DNA of 64,000 bases from Aurantiochytrium sp. KH105 (taxonomy: Eukaryota; Sar; Bigyra; Thraustochytrida; Thraustochytriidae): the NCBI GenBank assembly GCA_003116975.1, contig BGKB01000054.1, positions 62,001 to 126,000 of the forward strand, read 5' to 3'. The position numbers were made by a program, and so were the translations under genes. The notes under the pieces were generated by a model. It saw nothing but the letters and a program-made list of their open reading frames with translations. It did not search any database and was not told where the DNA came from. Positions 40,701 to 49,730 of the stretch are shown piece after piece (position 1 is the stretch's first letter; every line of letters begins with the position of its first letter).

Positions 40701-42462
40701 CATCATCGCCGCCGACGCCGTTGACGCCGACGCCGTTAACACCGACGCCGCTAGCACCACCAGCGCCGTAGGCAACGGAATAAATTCCATTGGAGCCTTG
40801 AAGATTGACGCCATTCGCTTGTGACGAGGTTCCTGGAAAGGGATGTTGCGCCGATAGAGCGATGGCAGCATTTTTCTCGACTTGCAAGATCCACGATGCT
40901 CGTGGCGACTCCAAGCTGCCCGAATTGACCGAGAGGTGTTTTTTAAGCGCAGCTGCCTGATCGCGCAATATCTCGTTGCCAGCATCCGCGAGCGCCTGAT
41001 TTCCAAGCATCTTTGAGGCCGCACTCACCGCCTGTTGATACGCCACGTCCGTGCGAACACGCCCGAGACCGATGGAGATGATCTTTGCACTGTTCTTGTA
41101 TACATAACCAGCCTCATCCGTGAATGTGCGCGAGACACCGTTCTCGCCAGCTACAAGTCGTACGCGCCATTTGCGATTCAGACTGTCGGGCTTAAGCCCC
41201 ATGCGGTCAAGCTCATTCTCGACCTTTTCCATGTCAGCTACTTTGCGGTAGGAATTTGGAACACTGCCCCAAAGACCGTCCCAAATCACCGACGCGTTTA
41301 CAGATGACAATGCCTCGTTCTTGAGCTGCTTAGGGGGAGACTCAGCTGTCTGCGCGTCCCGAACAGGTGTCCCTGCTCTTGATTGCTGGTCGTAGCTGTT
41401 GAACATGGCCAGCTCACGATTTTGACTGTTGCTTTCATTCGACAACACGTCATTTGACGCTTCGTTTTCTGAGCTGGACTCGGAGTCATCGATGTCTTCG
41501 AGACTAGAGGACTCGGAGTCTTCATCGCTCTGTTCCTCAGAAGGCAAGCCATTTTTTCGCGGAGGAAGAGTTGCACGATTTCCGACCCACAGTTTGCCAC
41601 CAATGGGACGCATTTGCATCATATTTGCACGTGGGTGGTGCATGCCACCTAAATTGAGCTTGGCGTGAGGTGGCGGAATTTTTGTTGCGCCTGGTGACTC
41701 GTATCCTCCACCTATCGAACCAACGTTATCATCGTCATCATCGTCGTCGTCGTCTTCGCTACTTGTGACGAGACTGTGCACTATGTCATCCCTTTCCGCT
41801 TTTACAGGGGAAAGACGATCTGGCAGGCCCGCCGCATCTTTCCTTCTGACAAAAGTCGATCGTCCAATTGCATTCGGAGGTAGACACTCCACTGCCGTCG
41901 TACCCTCAGCGTCGTCGTCGCCGTCGTCGTCGTCCTCCTCCTCCTCCTCCTCCTCTTCGTCGTCGTCGTCGTCATCTTCGTCCTCGTCGTCGTCATCATC
42001 ATCGTCGTCATCATGATTGTCGCCGAGTAAATTAAGTGCCGTTTCATAATCCGATTGCGAGTGAAATTCGTTTCTCCTTAAACTCCGTGACGATTTGAAT
42101 CGATCCTTGAGCGGGGCAAGGTCCTTCACATCGACATGATCTTCTTCCGATCCGTTTAGAAAGAAGCCTCGCACAAATAGCGCTTGGCAACGAGCACCAC
42201 GGGTGCTCCCGCTTGGGACAGGTGCAAAAGGCTTAAAAAGTCTGTACTTTTGTCCGTGGGATTTGTGCAGACAATACGAATCCCACTCGAGGCCCGGGCG
42301 AAGCAGATATCGGTCCCTGCTCGCGATAAGCTTTTCATTCTCGGGCTTGACGCGCGACGCGCCGCTGGACCGCCTTTGCACCTCGTGCTGCTGGCGCGCT
42401 TGCGGCTTTTGCGCCGCCTGGCGTTGCGCTTGCGAGGACGTTCGAGTCACGCGCCGCGACAT
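37765..42462 (-). CDS. Large FYRN-domain chromatin-type protein
   Basis: A 1565-residue protein starting at the ATG at 42462 (MSRRVTRTSSQAQRQ). The frame is open further upstream (to 43137) only through Ala/Arg/Cys-rich, low-complexity sequence. Acidic tracts of Asp/Glu lie near residues 147-178 and again near 235. Residues 635-706 resemble an FYRN domain: TQLGFLTRHKSACQDG then FPAGFEAHRHFVRLDGG then PCLYSVTVHGSANSPVQF. A weak FYRC-like continuation (SPLELWQPIIRKWVDTVDLS) follows. FYRN/FYRC pairs occur in MLL-type methyltransferases, JARID demethylases and TBRG1. No SET, JmjC, PHD or HMG domain is evident here, so a binding role is more likely than catalysis. The C-terminal 600 residues are helical and charged, with no recognised domain. 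Confidence 0.75.
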   Translation of the reverse strand: MSRRVTRTSSQAQRQAAQKPQARQQHEVQRRSSGASRVKPENEKLIASRDRYLLRPGLEWDSYCLHKSHGQKYRLFKPFAPVPSGSTRGARCQALFVRGFFLNGSEEDHVDVKDLAPLKDRFKSSRSLRRNEFHSQSDYETALNLLGDNHDDDDDDDDDEDEDDDDDDEEEEEEEEDDDDGDDDAEGTTAVECLPPNAIGRSTFVRRKDAAGLPDRLSPVKAERDDIVHSLVTSSEDDDDDDDDDNVGSIGGGYESPGATKIPPPHAKLNLGGMHHPRANMMQMRPIGGKLWVGNRATLPPRKNGLPSEEQSDEDSESSSLEDIDDSESSSENEASNDVLSNESNSQNRELAMFNSYDQQSRAGTPVRDAQTAESPPKQLKNEALSSVNASVIWDGLWGSVPNSYRKVADMEKVENELDRMGLKPDSLNRKWRVRLVAGENGVSRTFTDEAGYVYKNSAKIISIGLGRVRTDVAYQQAVSAASKMLGNQALADAGNEILRDQAAALKKHLSVNSGSLESPRASWILQVEKNAAIALSAQHPFPGTSSQANGVNLQGSNGIYSVAYGAGGASGVGVNGVGVNGVGGDDEVDDDEDEDAADFEDPEKMKRQRAARIRSIFKITGPLGFGVKKESKQNDAVQVTQLGFLTRHKSACQDGILFPAGFEAHRHFVRLDGGFPEPQWSPCLYSVTVHGSANSPVQFKLHWHMSKSRSSKRQVIHQAKSPLELWQPIIRKWVDTVDLSFKRHLAAVEAATDAANAAKGAGSTVSVSPVAGSSVRVGASAANAAGTRQLLDQSDANEVASFLQEHAHTRPCGQNEGIVEVALKGKSGLIVHRRPASNQEGTSWVIVGFNGGSIGSGANLARIGDTIEGFWSVGTIKWRRPSEVADVAEHLSNTRVLLRRALPLNGSQLLTPQGNDQKAQVLYKLLLCDPHAAREADEDARHQANLAAAALCGLVDASWQFQTVCAAMPEALWHATTEDFCLPEQIPRGRKKVDLKFIAGFETDITKLVRSVTNPKTRYYIKLQRDVAKANQQHLKIEDPVSQRPSTRKDAADNAKRLKWQKLVHDLIPPIVFAKSGAPNVDESARDSVARVFQLHPSALHKQLHPSLPFSLEPVYETMEAPHKRSANPDFDASSTEDQVGLVLDVMFGFVELGSWNKQQKEALYRSIMLRGPDLDALVKTSDSKDAKILRDSHFTETSLHLRCIQKRVIQEKAEFEHVEHAHTIERILKKLVRDVEKGHREFKAEQKHKRTVRKKLQQDRAAEASARGPMLIPSELASLCAAARRFGRTSWAELSSSRELATTIFPVQRAASALERAWEELSSVICISGHKGQLYPLMGFYVRLGKLASLAYKDRREMAPFFAPERAAPDGSETFVFIGPGGNFAPAQRLIGKYVLKLSLCRSVWMIQSSRSMGLDDAHLYGQLDESTFRAANISASMSSSQSESPQQNFVFSHQSGSWVTDTSLRLSVLKFHEEALELPKIGDLPALTAAEALQAGVDVHEDSVAKKARAANKDALLRPVPFSAAPSEIQDRIRAIRKYRRALEAFEHDLLARLDEGQAQNL
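41925..42020 (-). repeat. Asp/Glu-coding GAN repeat
   Basis: GTC/CTC/ATC triplets on the + strand code a tract of more than 30 consecutive Asp/Glu in the FYRN protein. Confidence 0.85.
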
Positions 42463-43382
42463 GGTGCCCTGCGCCGCCAGCAGCGGCGGCGTCCCGAGCG
42501 TCGCGCGCGGCGCGAGCGTCCAGCGCGGCGCAGAAGCGCCGCCGCCGCCGCCGCCGCCGGAGGGATGGAGGGATGGATCCAAAGCCCGGCGCCAAAATGG
42601 TCTCCGCCCCGCGCCGCGCACGCCGCTTCCGCGCGCTGCGCTGCGGGTGTCCCGCGTCTCCTGCCGCAGCCGCGGGCAGCAGCGGTGGCGGCGGCCGCGA
42701 GCAGCAGCAGCAGCGCGAGGGCCCGCCGCGAGCCGCCCGCAAGACTCCGCGGTCGAGGAGGTCTGCCAGGCACGCACGCCGTGAGAGTGCGGCGGCATCT
42801 TCCCCGCGCGGAACGGAACGCCTTGGAACGGCCGCGGCCTTCGCGCGTGAACAGAAAGCTCGTTTACTGCCTTGGCTCTGTCGTTCCTGCGAGGGTCCTT
42901 GCAATCTAATTCTTTCAGGGTACAGCAGCAGCAGCAGCAGCAGCAGAAGCGGAATAAGATGAAAAGAAGGGCATGTCGCAGCATGAGGCTGTGTGAGCGC
43001 GCGGCGATTGTGGACGGATTGTCGATACTTTTCAATGTCAAGGCCCAGCGGGGGTTATTTGGAGGCGAGTTTCTGATGCGAGATTCCGCAGCAAAGCAAT
43101 GGCATCGAAGGAAGACTACCCTTGCATACATCTGCAAGGTTATGCGTAAAAAAGAAACCAGATTTCAACGTTTGCAATGAGATCGTAAGCGATGTCAACA
43201 AAGCATGTGATGAGCTGCCTCGCGCGACACCACAGAAGGAAGAATCTTTTTTCATGGGAAAGAAGTATACATCACGAAATAATGACAACATACATGCATG
43301 CACGCACGCACGAACGAACGACGTCTTTGTCTTTTGAACTGTAACAAGGTCAAGGGCCCCAAACGTGGTCAATGCATAGGTT
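42463..43382. other. GC-rich spacer
   Basis: Upstream of the FYRN gene; (GCC)n and (CAG)n tracts lie near 42536-42556 and 42925-42945. Open frames are Ala/Arg/Gly-rich on both strands. The last 300 bp is the 3' flank of the coiled-coil gene ending at 43383. Confidence 0.5.
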
Positions 43383-44840
43383 CTAACCCTCACTTTTCCG
43401 CACAAACTCCCGGTGCACCTCGAGCGAAGTAAGAGCATGCTTGGCATTTTGCGCATCGACTTCCGCTTTCGAACGAAGCTTTCGCTCGAGCTCGAGCTGC
43501 GAACGAGCTCGAGCAAGCTCTGCAACGATGGAATTCAACTCACTTTGCTGACGGGCGAGGGAGGCGCGCAGCTCAGATTCCCTTGCCCGACTCTCCTTGT
43601 GCGCCGACTGGAGCGCAGCCTGAGCCATGACAAGCGCCTTATCGCTCCCAAGGAGCTTCGCTGCATCGTCCTCCGCACGCGCCTCGAGTTGGGCGACCTT
43701 GCGACGTAAGCGTGAGAGTTCGCGACTCACCGCGGCAACTTTGGTTTCAGCATAACGGCCTTTTTCGGTTGACAATGCAGGTGCTGCACTTGCGGGACGA
43801 GATCGTTGCACTTGCGGTTGCGCTTTTACTTTTTGTTCGGTTTGATCTCCTCGTAAGGATGAAGTAATAGTTTCCGGAGACTTGGATTCTTGCTCGGCAC
43901 GATGACTGACACGTCTGTGAACAGAACTTTGCTTCGATTCAAGACGTTCATCGCGAGGCGGTGAGTCCCAAGCCACAGATGCGACATGAAGAAGAATAAG
44001 TTCTCTATGCATGGCACCACGAATAAAGCTCACAGAGAGTGCGTGCACAGAAATTTCATAGGTTTCTTCAAGGTACTCGACAATGGCGTTGACGTAGTTT
44101 CGGAGCGCTGTCTCTGTACTCGAATCAATTGCTGGAAAAAGATCATCGTCGTCGGCAAGCTCCAAGATGTCTGCATTTGTCTTTCGCTTTTCTGAATCAC
44201 TAAAGCTGCTGGCGTTGCTCTTTCCTTCGCGGGCCTTTGCAATCGACATGGCTGCAATTCGTCTGCAAGCGCGATATGATACATGTGGCTCGTTCGAGCG
44301 CGCTTTGCGCCTGAACTCAACGTCGTATTGATTGCCATCGTCACTCAGCACAAAGGCCTGGGCAAAAAAAGGTCCTGCAATGTACCCTTGTTGCAAAGGA
44401 TCGTATGTGTCAGCTCGAACCTCTGCCTCTTGCCATGCGCGGCGTCTGATCCATTGCCGAAATGACGCACTGTCGAGACAAACAGGTCGATCTTGCGTGG
44501 CCTCGATACAGACTCTGTCTTCGAGAAGATCGTCTCGCTTGGCGCGTGCTTCCCAGCTGGCCAACAGACTCAAGAGATTGGTCGCCTCGCGCCGCTTTCG
44601 CACAATCCTACACGAGGTGCCTGCGAATTTTTCTCTTCGTGTTCGCGAAAAGCTCGTCTCGATACACTTCACGAGGATGCCACGTGCGTCGAAGAGCGCT
44701 GTCGGCGCTATACGGAAAGGCGCGCCCTCGCGAAGTTTGTCAAAGACTGCGCAGGTAGCTTCGCGCGCATTCCTGCTCGTAAACATGGTATCAACTACGC
44801 GCGCCTGGCCATCTCCACCACCACTCCGCTCTATTATCAT
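43383..44840 (-). CDS. Hypothetical coiled-coil protein, 5' end uncertain
   Basis: A 485-residue protein if started at the ATG at 44840 (MIIERSGGGDGQARVV). The frame is open upstream to 45002 without an ATG. A different minus-strand frame at 44791-45039 reads protein-like (EVIANDPLRERSVSHWLSG), so a 5' exon may be missing. The N-terminal half has a globular texture (GYIAGPFFAQAFVLSDDGNQ, YDVEFRRKARSNEPHVSYRA) with possible beta strands of a Tudor- or SH3-like fold. A Ser/Gln-rich linker follows, and the last 100 residues form a long coiled coil (RELSRLRRKVAQLEARAED ... RQQSELNSIVAELARARSQL). No family is recognised. Confidence 0.65.
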   Translation of the reverse strand: MIIERSGGGDGQARVVDTMFTSRNAREATCAVFDKLREGAPFRIAPTALFDARGILVKCIETSFSRTRREKFAGTSCRIVRKRREATNLLSLLASWEARAKRDDLLEDRVCIEATQDRPVCLDSASFRQWIRRRAWQEAEVRADTYDPLQQGYIAGPFFAQAFVLSDDGNQYDVEFRRKARSNEPHVSYRACRRIAAMSIAKAREGKSNASSFSDSEKRKTNADILELADDDDLFPAIDSSTETALRNYVNAIVEYLEETYEISVHALSVSFIRGAMHRELILLHVASVAWDSPPRDERLESKQSSVHRRVSHRAEQESKSPETITSSLRGDQTEQKVKAQPQVQRSRPASAAPALSTEKGRYAETKVAAVSRELSRLRRKVAQLEARAEDDAAKLLGSDKALVMAQAALQSAHKESRARESELRASLARQQSELNSIVAELARARSQLELERKLRSKAEVDAQNAKHALTSLEVHREFVRKSEG

Positions 44841-45659
44841 CCACAAGCCCTGATTCACGCGCAGTCGCTCTTCGGGAGCGCGTGGCGGCGATCCAGGCGC
44901 AGCTTGATTTTCCGCTCGCCTTAAATGGCACGGCAAGAGGGTGCAGAGGATACGTGGGTCGATGGGTGACAATGCTTGTGCCGCTGAGCCAGTGACTGAC
45001 ACTGCGTTCCCGCAACGGATCGTTCGCGATCACCTCCACACAAAACTCAGCGGGATCGAATGCACGTCACTGTCCATAGAGCGACCAAAGGAAGAAGATC
45101 TCGACGCAGCGCCATTGCGGCAACAACGCGCTGGAACGCACGCTTGCTGTTGCAGTTGCATGCACCCACACCATAATGCCAGCGCCAGCTGCAGTGCGCG
45201 CGCGCGTGCCGGAAATTAGCTAGCTCCTTGAAGGTATTTGCGTGCGTGGCCACAAGTCCACTATGGCCACAAGTCTAGTCTAGTATCCTAGATAATGCCG
45301 TGCAGGGGCTGGCGGCAGCAGCAGGGAAGTTCAGGGCCCAAGGTCGCGTGCGATACTACAGAAGCCGGAAAGGCCGGCCAACGTCAGCGCGCGAGCGAGC
45401 CTTGACAACCCGCGTTGGGGAGGCCTAGGCACTAGATAGGTATAGTAGTAAGATGTAGTGGGATCAGTTGAGTCGAGATTTGGGATTGACATCCGGGGCA
45501 AAACCCCTTCGATCGATCTTCTGACGTCAAGCGGATACTTGCGCGCTCGCTAAGACGCTCGCTAAGACGCACGAAGGCACGCACGCACGTGCCCTAGCAA
45601 AGAAATAAGCAAACAGGTCAGCAAGCAGGTCAGCAAGCCTTCGAGCAGAGATCGCAAAC
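44841..45659. other. Divergent promoter region
   Basis: It lies between the coiled-coil gene (-) and the nitrile hydratase gene (+). It may hold a 5' exon of the former (minus strand, about 44870-45060). The half nearer the nitrile hydratase gene has no coding features. Confidence 0.45.
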
Positions 45660-47054
45660 ATGTCTCGCGAGGTTGGCGCGCTTGGACAGCATGACGTGGG
45701 CGGTAACAAGGTGCTCTTCGAGCAGGTAGCCAAGGACGGAGAGGCAGTCGACACGCCGTCGGCACTCTGGGAACGCCGCGTGCACGCGACGCTGGGGATT
45801 CTCGCGCAGCGTAACCTCATCACCACGGATGAGATGCGCCGCGGCGTCGAAAATCTGCCCGAGCAGGTGTACAGCGGGTGCTCATACTATGGTCGATGGG
45901 CGAGATCCATGCTTGCCATTCTGCTCGAGCGTGGCATCCTCACGGAAGACGACGTGCGCGAGTTCTTCTTGCCGGACCCGCCTACGGTCCAGGAGAAGAA
46001 CACCTTTAAAGACGGCGACTACGTCAAGGTGCGCAGCGAGGACTTTCGTACGCGCTTCGTGCGTCCCCATTTGCGCACGCCCGGGTACATTTTCGGCGTC
46101 ATCGGACAGATCGAGCGCTATGTGGGCGCTTACAAAGCTCCCGAACTCTTGGCGTTTCGGCGCGAAGCCCCTGAGCAGGACCTGTATCGTGTCCGCTTCA
46201 ACCAGCGCGATCTTTGGACTAACTTTGTGGGCAGCGACAAGGACACTCTGGACGTAGACATTTACGAGCCGTGGCTGATGCCGTCAAGCGAGGAGGAGTT
46301 CAATAAGCAAGTCCAGATGCGGCCCGGCGCGCACAAGCGCAAGGCCGAAGACCAAGGACACGGGCACAGCCATGGTGGGCATGGGCACAGTCATGGCGAT
46401 GACCATGACCACGTGCACGAAGAGCGACCCATCGTGGAGCAGACGGCACTTGAACGAGAAGGGGCTGCTGACGCCGACGAACAATTTGGCATTGGTCTCG
46501 TCAAGGCTCTGGTGGCAAAGGGCGTGTACACCATGGATGACGTGAACAAGGCTGTCGAAGGCGGAGAGACCAAGGGCTGCCTGATGAACGGCGCAAAGGT
46601 GGTCCTCAAGGCGTGGCAGGACGACGACTTTCGCGAGCGTCTGCTAAAGGACGGCAATGCTGCTGTTGCGGAGCTCGGGTTTGAAGGTGGAAACCCCAAC
46701 GCCCCGACAAAGCTTATTGTTGTAGCCAACGAGGACAGCAAGCACAACCTCATTGTCTGCACACTCTGCAGCTGCTATCCGGGCGGCCTTCTCGGTCCTT
46801 CGCCATCGTGGTACAAGTCTCGATCGTACCGCGCACGCGCTGTGCGCGAGCCACGGCAGCTGCTCGAAGAGTTCGGAACCAAGATTCCGGACGATGTTCA
46901 GCTCTGCGTGCACGACTCCACCGCAGATGTGCGGTACATGGTTCTGCCACAAAAGCCTAAGGACTTTGTGAGCCCGACATCGGAGGAAGATGAAGCAAAG
47001 CTCCTCGCCAAGATTGAGCGCGGACATCTCATTGGTACCAAGACTGAAATCTAA
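45660..47054 (+). CDS. Fused nitrile hydratase (beta-alpha), cobalt type
   Basis: A 464-residue single chain that combines both nitrile hydratase subunits, which hydrate nitriles to amides. Residues 1-210 are the beta subunit: helices ALWERRVHATLGILAQRN, YYGRWARSMLAILLERG, then the SH3-like barrel (TFKDGDYVKVRSEDFRTRF to DVDIYEPWLMP). Residues 233-253 are a His-rich linker with repeated GHSHG units. Residues 258-464 are the alpha subunit with the metal site VCTLCSCYP, C367-T-L-C370-S371-C372. Thr after the first Cys is the cobalt-type signature; iron enzymes have Ser. The following SWYKSRSYRARAVREPR is also typical. Bacterial enzymes are two genes. Beta-alpha fusions with a His-rich linker are known in a few protists such as Monosiga. 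The likely origin is transfer from bacteria. No activator or amidase gene is adjacent. Confidence 0.95.
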   Translation: MSREVGALGQHDVGGNKVLFEQVAKDGEAVDTPSALWERRVHATLGILAQRNLITTDEMRRGVENLPEQVYSGCSYYGRWARSMLAILLERGILTEDDVREFFLPDPPTVQEKNTFKDGDYVKVRSEDFRTRFVRPHLRTPGYIFGVIGQIERYVGAYKAPELLAFRREAPEQDLYRVRFNQRDLWTNFVGSDKDTLDVDIYEPWLMPSSEEEFNKQVQMRPGAHKRKAEDQGHGHSHGGHGHSHGDDHDHVHEERPIVEQTALEREGAADADEQFGIGLVKALVAKGVYTMDDVNKAVEGGETKGCLMNGAKVVLKAWQDDDFRERLLKDGNAAVAELGFEGGNPNAPTKLIVVANEDSKHNLIVCTLCSCYPGGLLGPSPSWYKSRSYRARAVREPRQLLEEFGTKIPDDVQLCVHDSTADVRYMVLPQKPKDFVSPTSEEDEAKLLAKIERGHLIGTKTEI

Positions 47055-47558
47055 CTCGCGAGGAAATGCGATGGACAATATGATCTTTTGGATTTGAGCT
47101 TTGATCTTGTGATCTTGTGGAACATGTCCACAGAAGAAAGTCTGTGTCGCCACGAGCTGACCTTCCTTTTTCGATGGACTGGAGGAAGAGCCAGAGAGAA
47201 CACCGAACGCCAGTTTGAGATCTAGGCATTGACACGTTGAGCAGCAAAATGCAGCCGGTTGTCTCCTGATGCTCACTGGTCATCAGGGAAACGCTTCTCA
47301 TACTCGGGTTTTCCGGGTAGTGCTTTCTGCGCAAATGCGTGTGTATCGTGAGACAATTTTGATTATCCTCGGATTTAGAGTGACGAATATCCATACACTT
47401 ACGTTGACTTCCTTGTCGCATTCCGTGTACTCATCCGAGCACTGGCATCTCTTGCTATTCAGATATACAGTTGTAGTCATTCACGACCGTTAGAAATGAT
47501 CATTATCATCATCATCATCATCATGAGATTGCTTTCATCGCACTGTACACCGTGCAAC
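47055..47558. other. Spacer between convergent genes
   Basis: 3' flanks of the nitrile hydratase gene (+) and the Cys-rich gene (-). An (ATC)n repeat lies at 47497-47524. No gene is seen. Confidence 0.5.
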
Positions 47559-48525
47559 TTACTTGTCAATTCGTTGATAAATGCTGTTCTTGGGAATAAG
47601 CGGTTCGTTGACCAGAGCGCACTCCGCTTCTGTCGTCACCCTGGTCATTTGGCATCCCATTCCTCTTTTCTTGAGGCAACGATCGCCCGGGCCCTTGCAA
47701 TAGGTGCACTGAAACACGTTGGTGCTCAGGCCAGAACATTTGTCAATTGTCGAGCCTTTTTTATTTTTAAGAGCACATAGTTGACGACCATGCGTAGTAG
47801 AAATCGTCAGTAAACTGAGGGAAATTTCGTCAATTGTTCGGATTGGATCCCTTGCAAAACACCTACCTTCTCCGGGAAGATTGCAAGGATTGCGATAGCA
47901 TCCATGGCCTGGAATCTTGCGAGGCTCAATTTCGGGATGATCGTCGTAATACTTGTTCACTTTCTCGACCATCTCTTTAGTGTACCAAAAGCACTGTCCT
48001 TGAGTATCCTGAACGGTGCAAAGGCCAACCTGTGCAGTGGGTAAAGTTCAATCGATGTGTTGGTTAGAGGTCCTTGCAAAAGTCGCTGATTCGGTATAAA
48101 TCGTATAAACCTACGTTGTACTGATTGCAAGGGTTTCCGATGCAGCGTTTGCTCTTCGCACCAACCATGGTGCAAGGTAGGCCCAATCTTTCCTCACTGC
48201 TGAGACTATTGTACAATGATTGTCCAAGGAGCTCAGGAGTACGTGCCCTAGCGCTGTTGCAAGCGGTAGGATAATTGGTGAAATAAGCACACGCGTCATC
48301 CAAAGAGTCAAGCTCATCTTTCAGAGCCTCGCGATCGGGCCACCAAGAATCCAGAATCTCGTAGCAAACGCTGTCGCTCTTTTGCTCGCACTTATCGATA
48401 GAGAGAGACTTGTCTTGGAGCGATGTTTGCTCCAGGACAAGCTGAAGAGTGTCGCGAAGAGACCCTCCAAGCGCGGAGACAATGGCCGTCGCGAAGAGGA
48501 GTAGAGCGAACGAGTATCCCATCAT
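47559..48525 (-). CDS. Secreted Cys-rich protein, three exons
   Basis: Exons are inferred at 48115-48525, 47867-48029 and 47559-47755. Intron 1 (85 nt, 48030-48114) begins gtaggt and ends ctgcacag; removing it joins CIGNPCNQYN to VGLCTVQDTQGQCFW in frame. Intron 2 (111 nt, 47756-47866) begins gtaggt and ends aaaaaag; it has no in-frame stop and may be retained. The spliced product is 256 residues: a signal peptide (MMGYSFALLLFATAIVSALG), a helical N-terminal part, then Cys-rich modules. Two NPCN motifs (CIGNPCN and CYRNPCN) each follow a Cys-x-x spacing, suggesting a duplicated disulphide module. Neither substrate nor function is clear. It looks like a structural or adhesive secreted protein. 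Confidence 0.72.
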
Positions 48526-48551
48526 CCTCGTTGCGACCCTCGCCAGTTCAC

Positions 48552-48635
<84 letters not shown>

Positions 48636-49730
48636 CTGCTTCACTCTGCAGTCAATCTGCCTTTGGGCTCTCTCCCTGGCGCGTGCGTTGGGGGTTTGGT
48701 CGCACTGACAGCCGCGAAGGCAGCAAAATTGCTCGCTGTTACATTCGCTCCTCGTTTGTCCTGCTCTTGCAGCTGACAAAAGATCGCGCCTGCAATCTCT
48801 TCTTCCTTTCCCCTCAAGTTCTCCCCCTTATTGGATCCGAGCCAGAAGCAATCGCCTGGTGATGGCTGCAGGTGCCGCGCGCGCGCTCGTAAACTTCTAC
48901 TAGTATTGTACTATACTTTACTACAGTATTGCACACGCGAATGAGCCCTTAAAGGTAAGGTTGGTGTGCAGGAAAAAAAAAGAAAAAAAAAGAAAGAGAA
49001 AAGCTTTCAAGCCACCATGGCCAAGACAAGCCAAGACCAAGCCACGCCAGCCTACCTAGGCCTAGTTTGTCACTGCGTAAGGAGTGGGTCGTGATGCTGC
49101 TGCTTGCAGAATCTCAACCGGCCAGCAGCAGCCCGATCAGTATCAATTTTAAGTATCTATCTCTTGCACTTGACACGGACGACCGCTGTGGAGCGCGTTG
49201 ATGACCCCGGCCCGTCCCTAGGTCAGATGCAATGTTACTACGCGCTGCTCCTCTTCGGTTTTGCGGGAAAGATCTGCGGCGGTAGAGCGGGCAAACGCAT
49301 GATCGTGCAGAATCGCTGCGGCCAGACCGTCTCGGGTACTCATTAGTAGTATAGCAGTTCTCCGACCAGGCCCAGACCGACCCGGAAATGTGGAGGAGCG
49401 AAAATTTGGTTGGCAGTGATGTCCGGAAAACTTTGAGCGCCCAACGCCCTCACGTAAGAATAAAACCAGCCATCATGTTCATGGGCATCGCCTACAAGTA
49501 CCGCAGACCGTGGCGGACCGCAGTCACAGCCAGCAGACCGCGTTTTTTTTCTTTGGAAGTTCAAACGAAACAAGCAGCCCAGGCGATTTGAGGGGTTATT
49601 GAGAGAAATACATAAATGATGAAAGTAGGCCTAAATGGGGGCAGGAGAGCATGGACAGACGCACTGCTAGGGGGTAATTTGATAAAAGAAATTAATAGGG
49701 GCGAGCACGAAAAAGGGTAAAGCAAAGAAC
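48526..49730. other. Spacer with microsatellite
   Basis: Contains the (GCTT)n repeat directly upstream of the Cys-rich gene and A-rich tracts near 48975-49000. The rest has no recognised gene on either strand. Confidence 0.5.
48552..48635. repeat. (GCTT)n tetranucleotide microsatellite
   Basis: About 21 near-perfect copies. It is the reverse complement of the (AAGC)n array at 24616-24695 and lies 27 bp from the start codon of the Cys-rich gene, so within its promoter or 5' UTR. Confidence 0.95.

Noticed and set aside
42463..43137. Upstream extension of the FYRN protein by 225 codons
   Set aside because: The extension is polyCys, Ala/Arg-rich translation of CAG and GCC repeats. The ATG at 42462 begins normal protein sequence.
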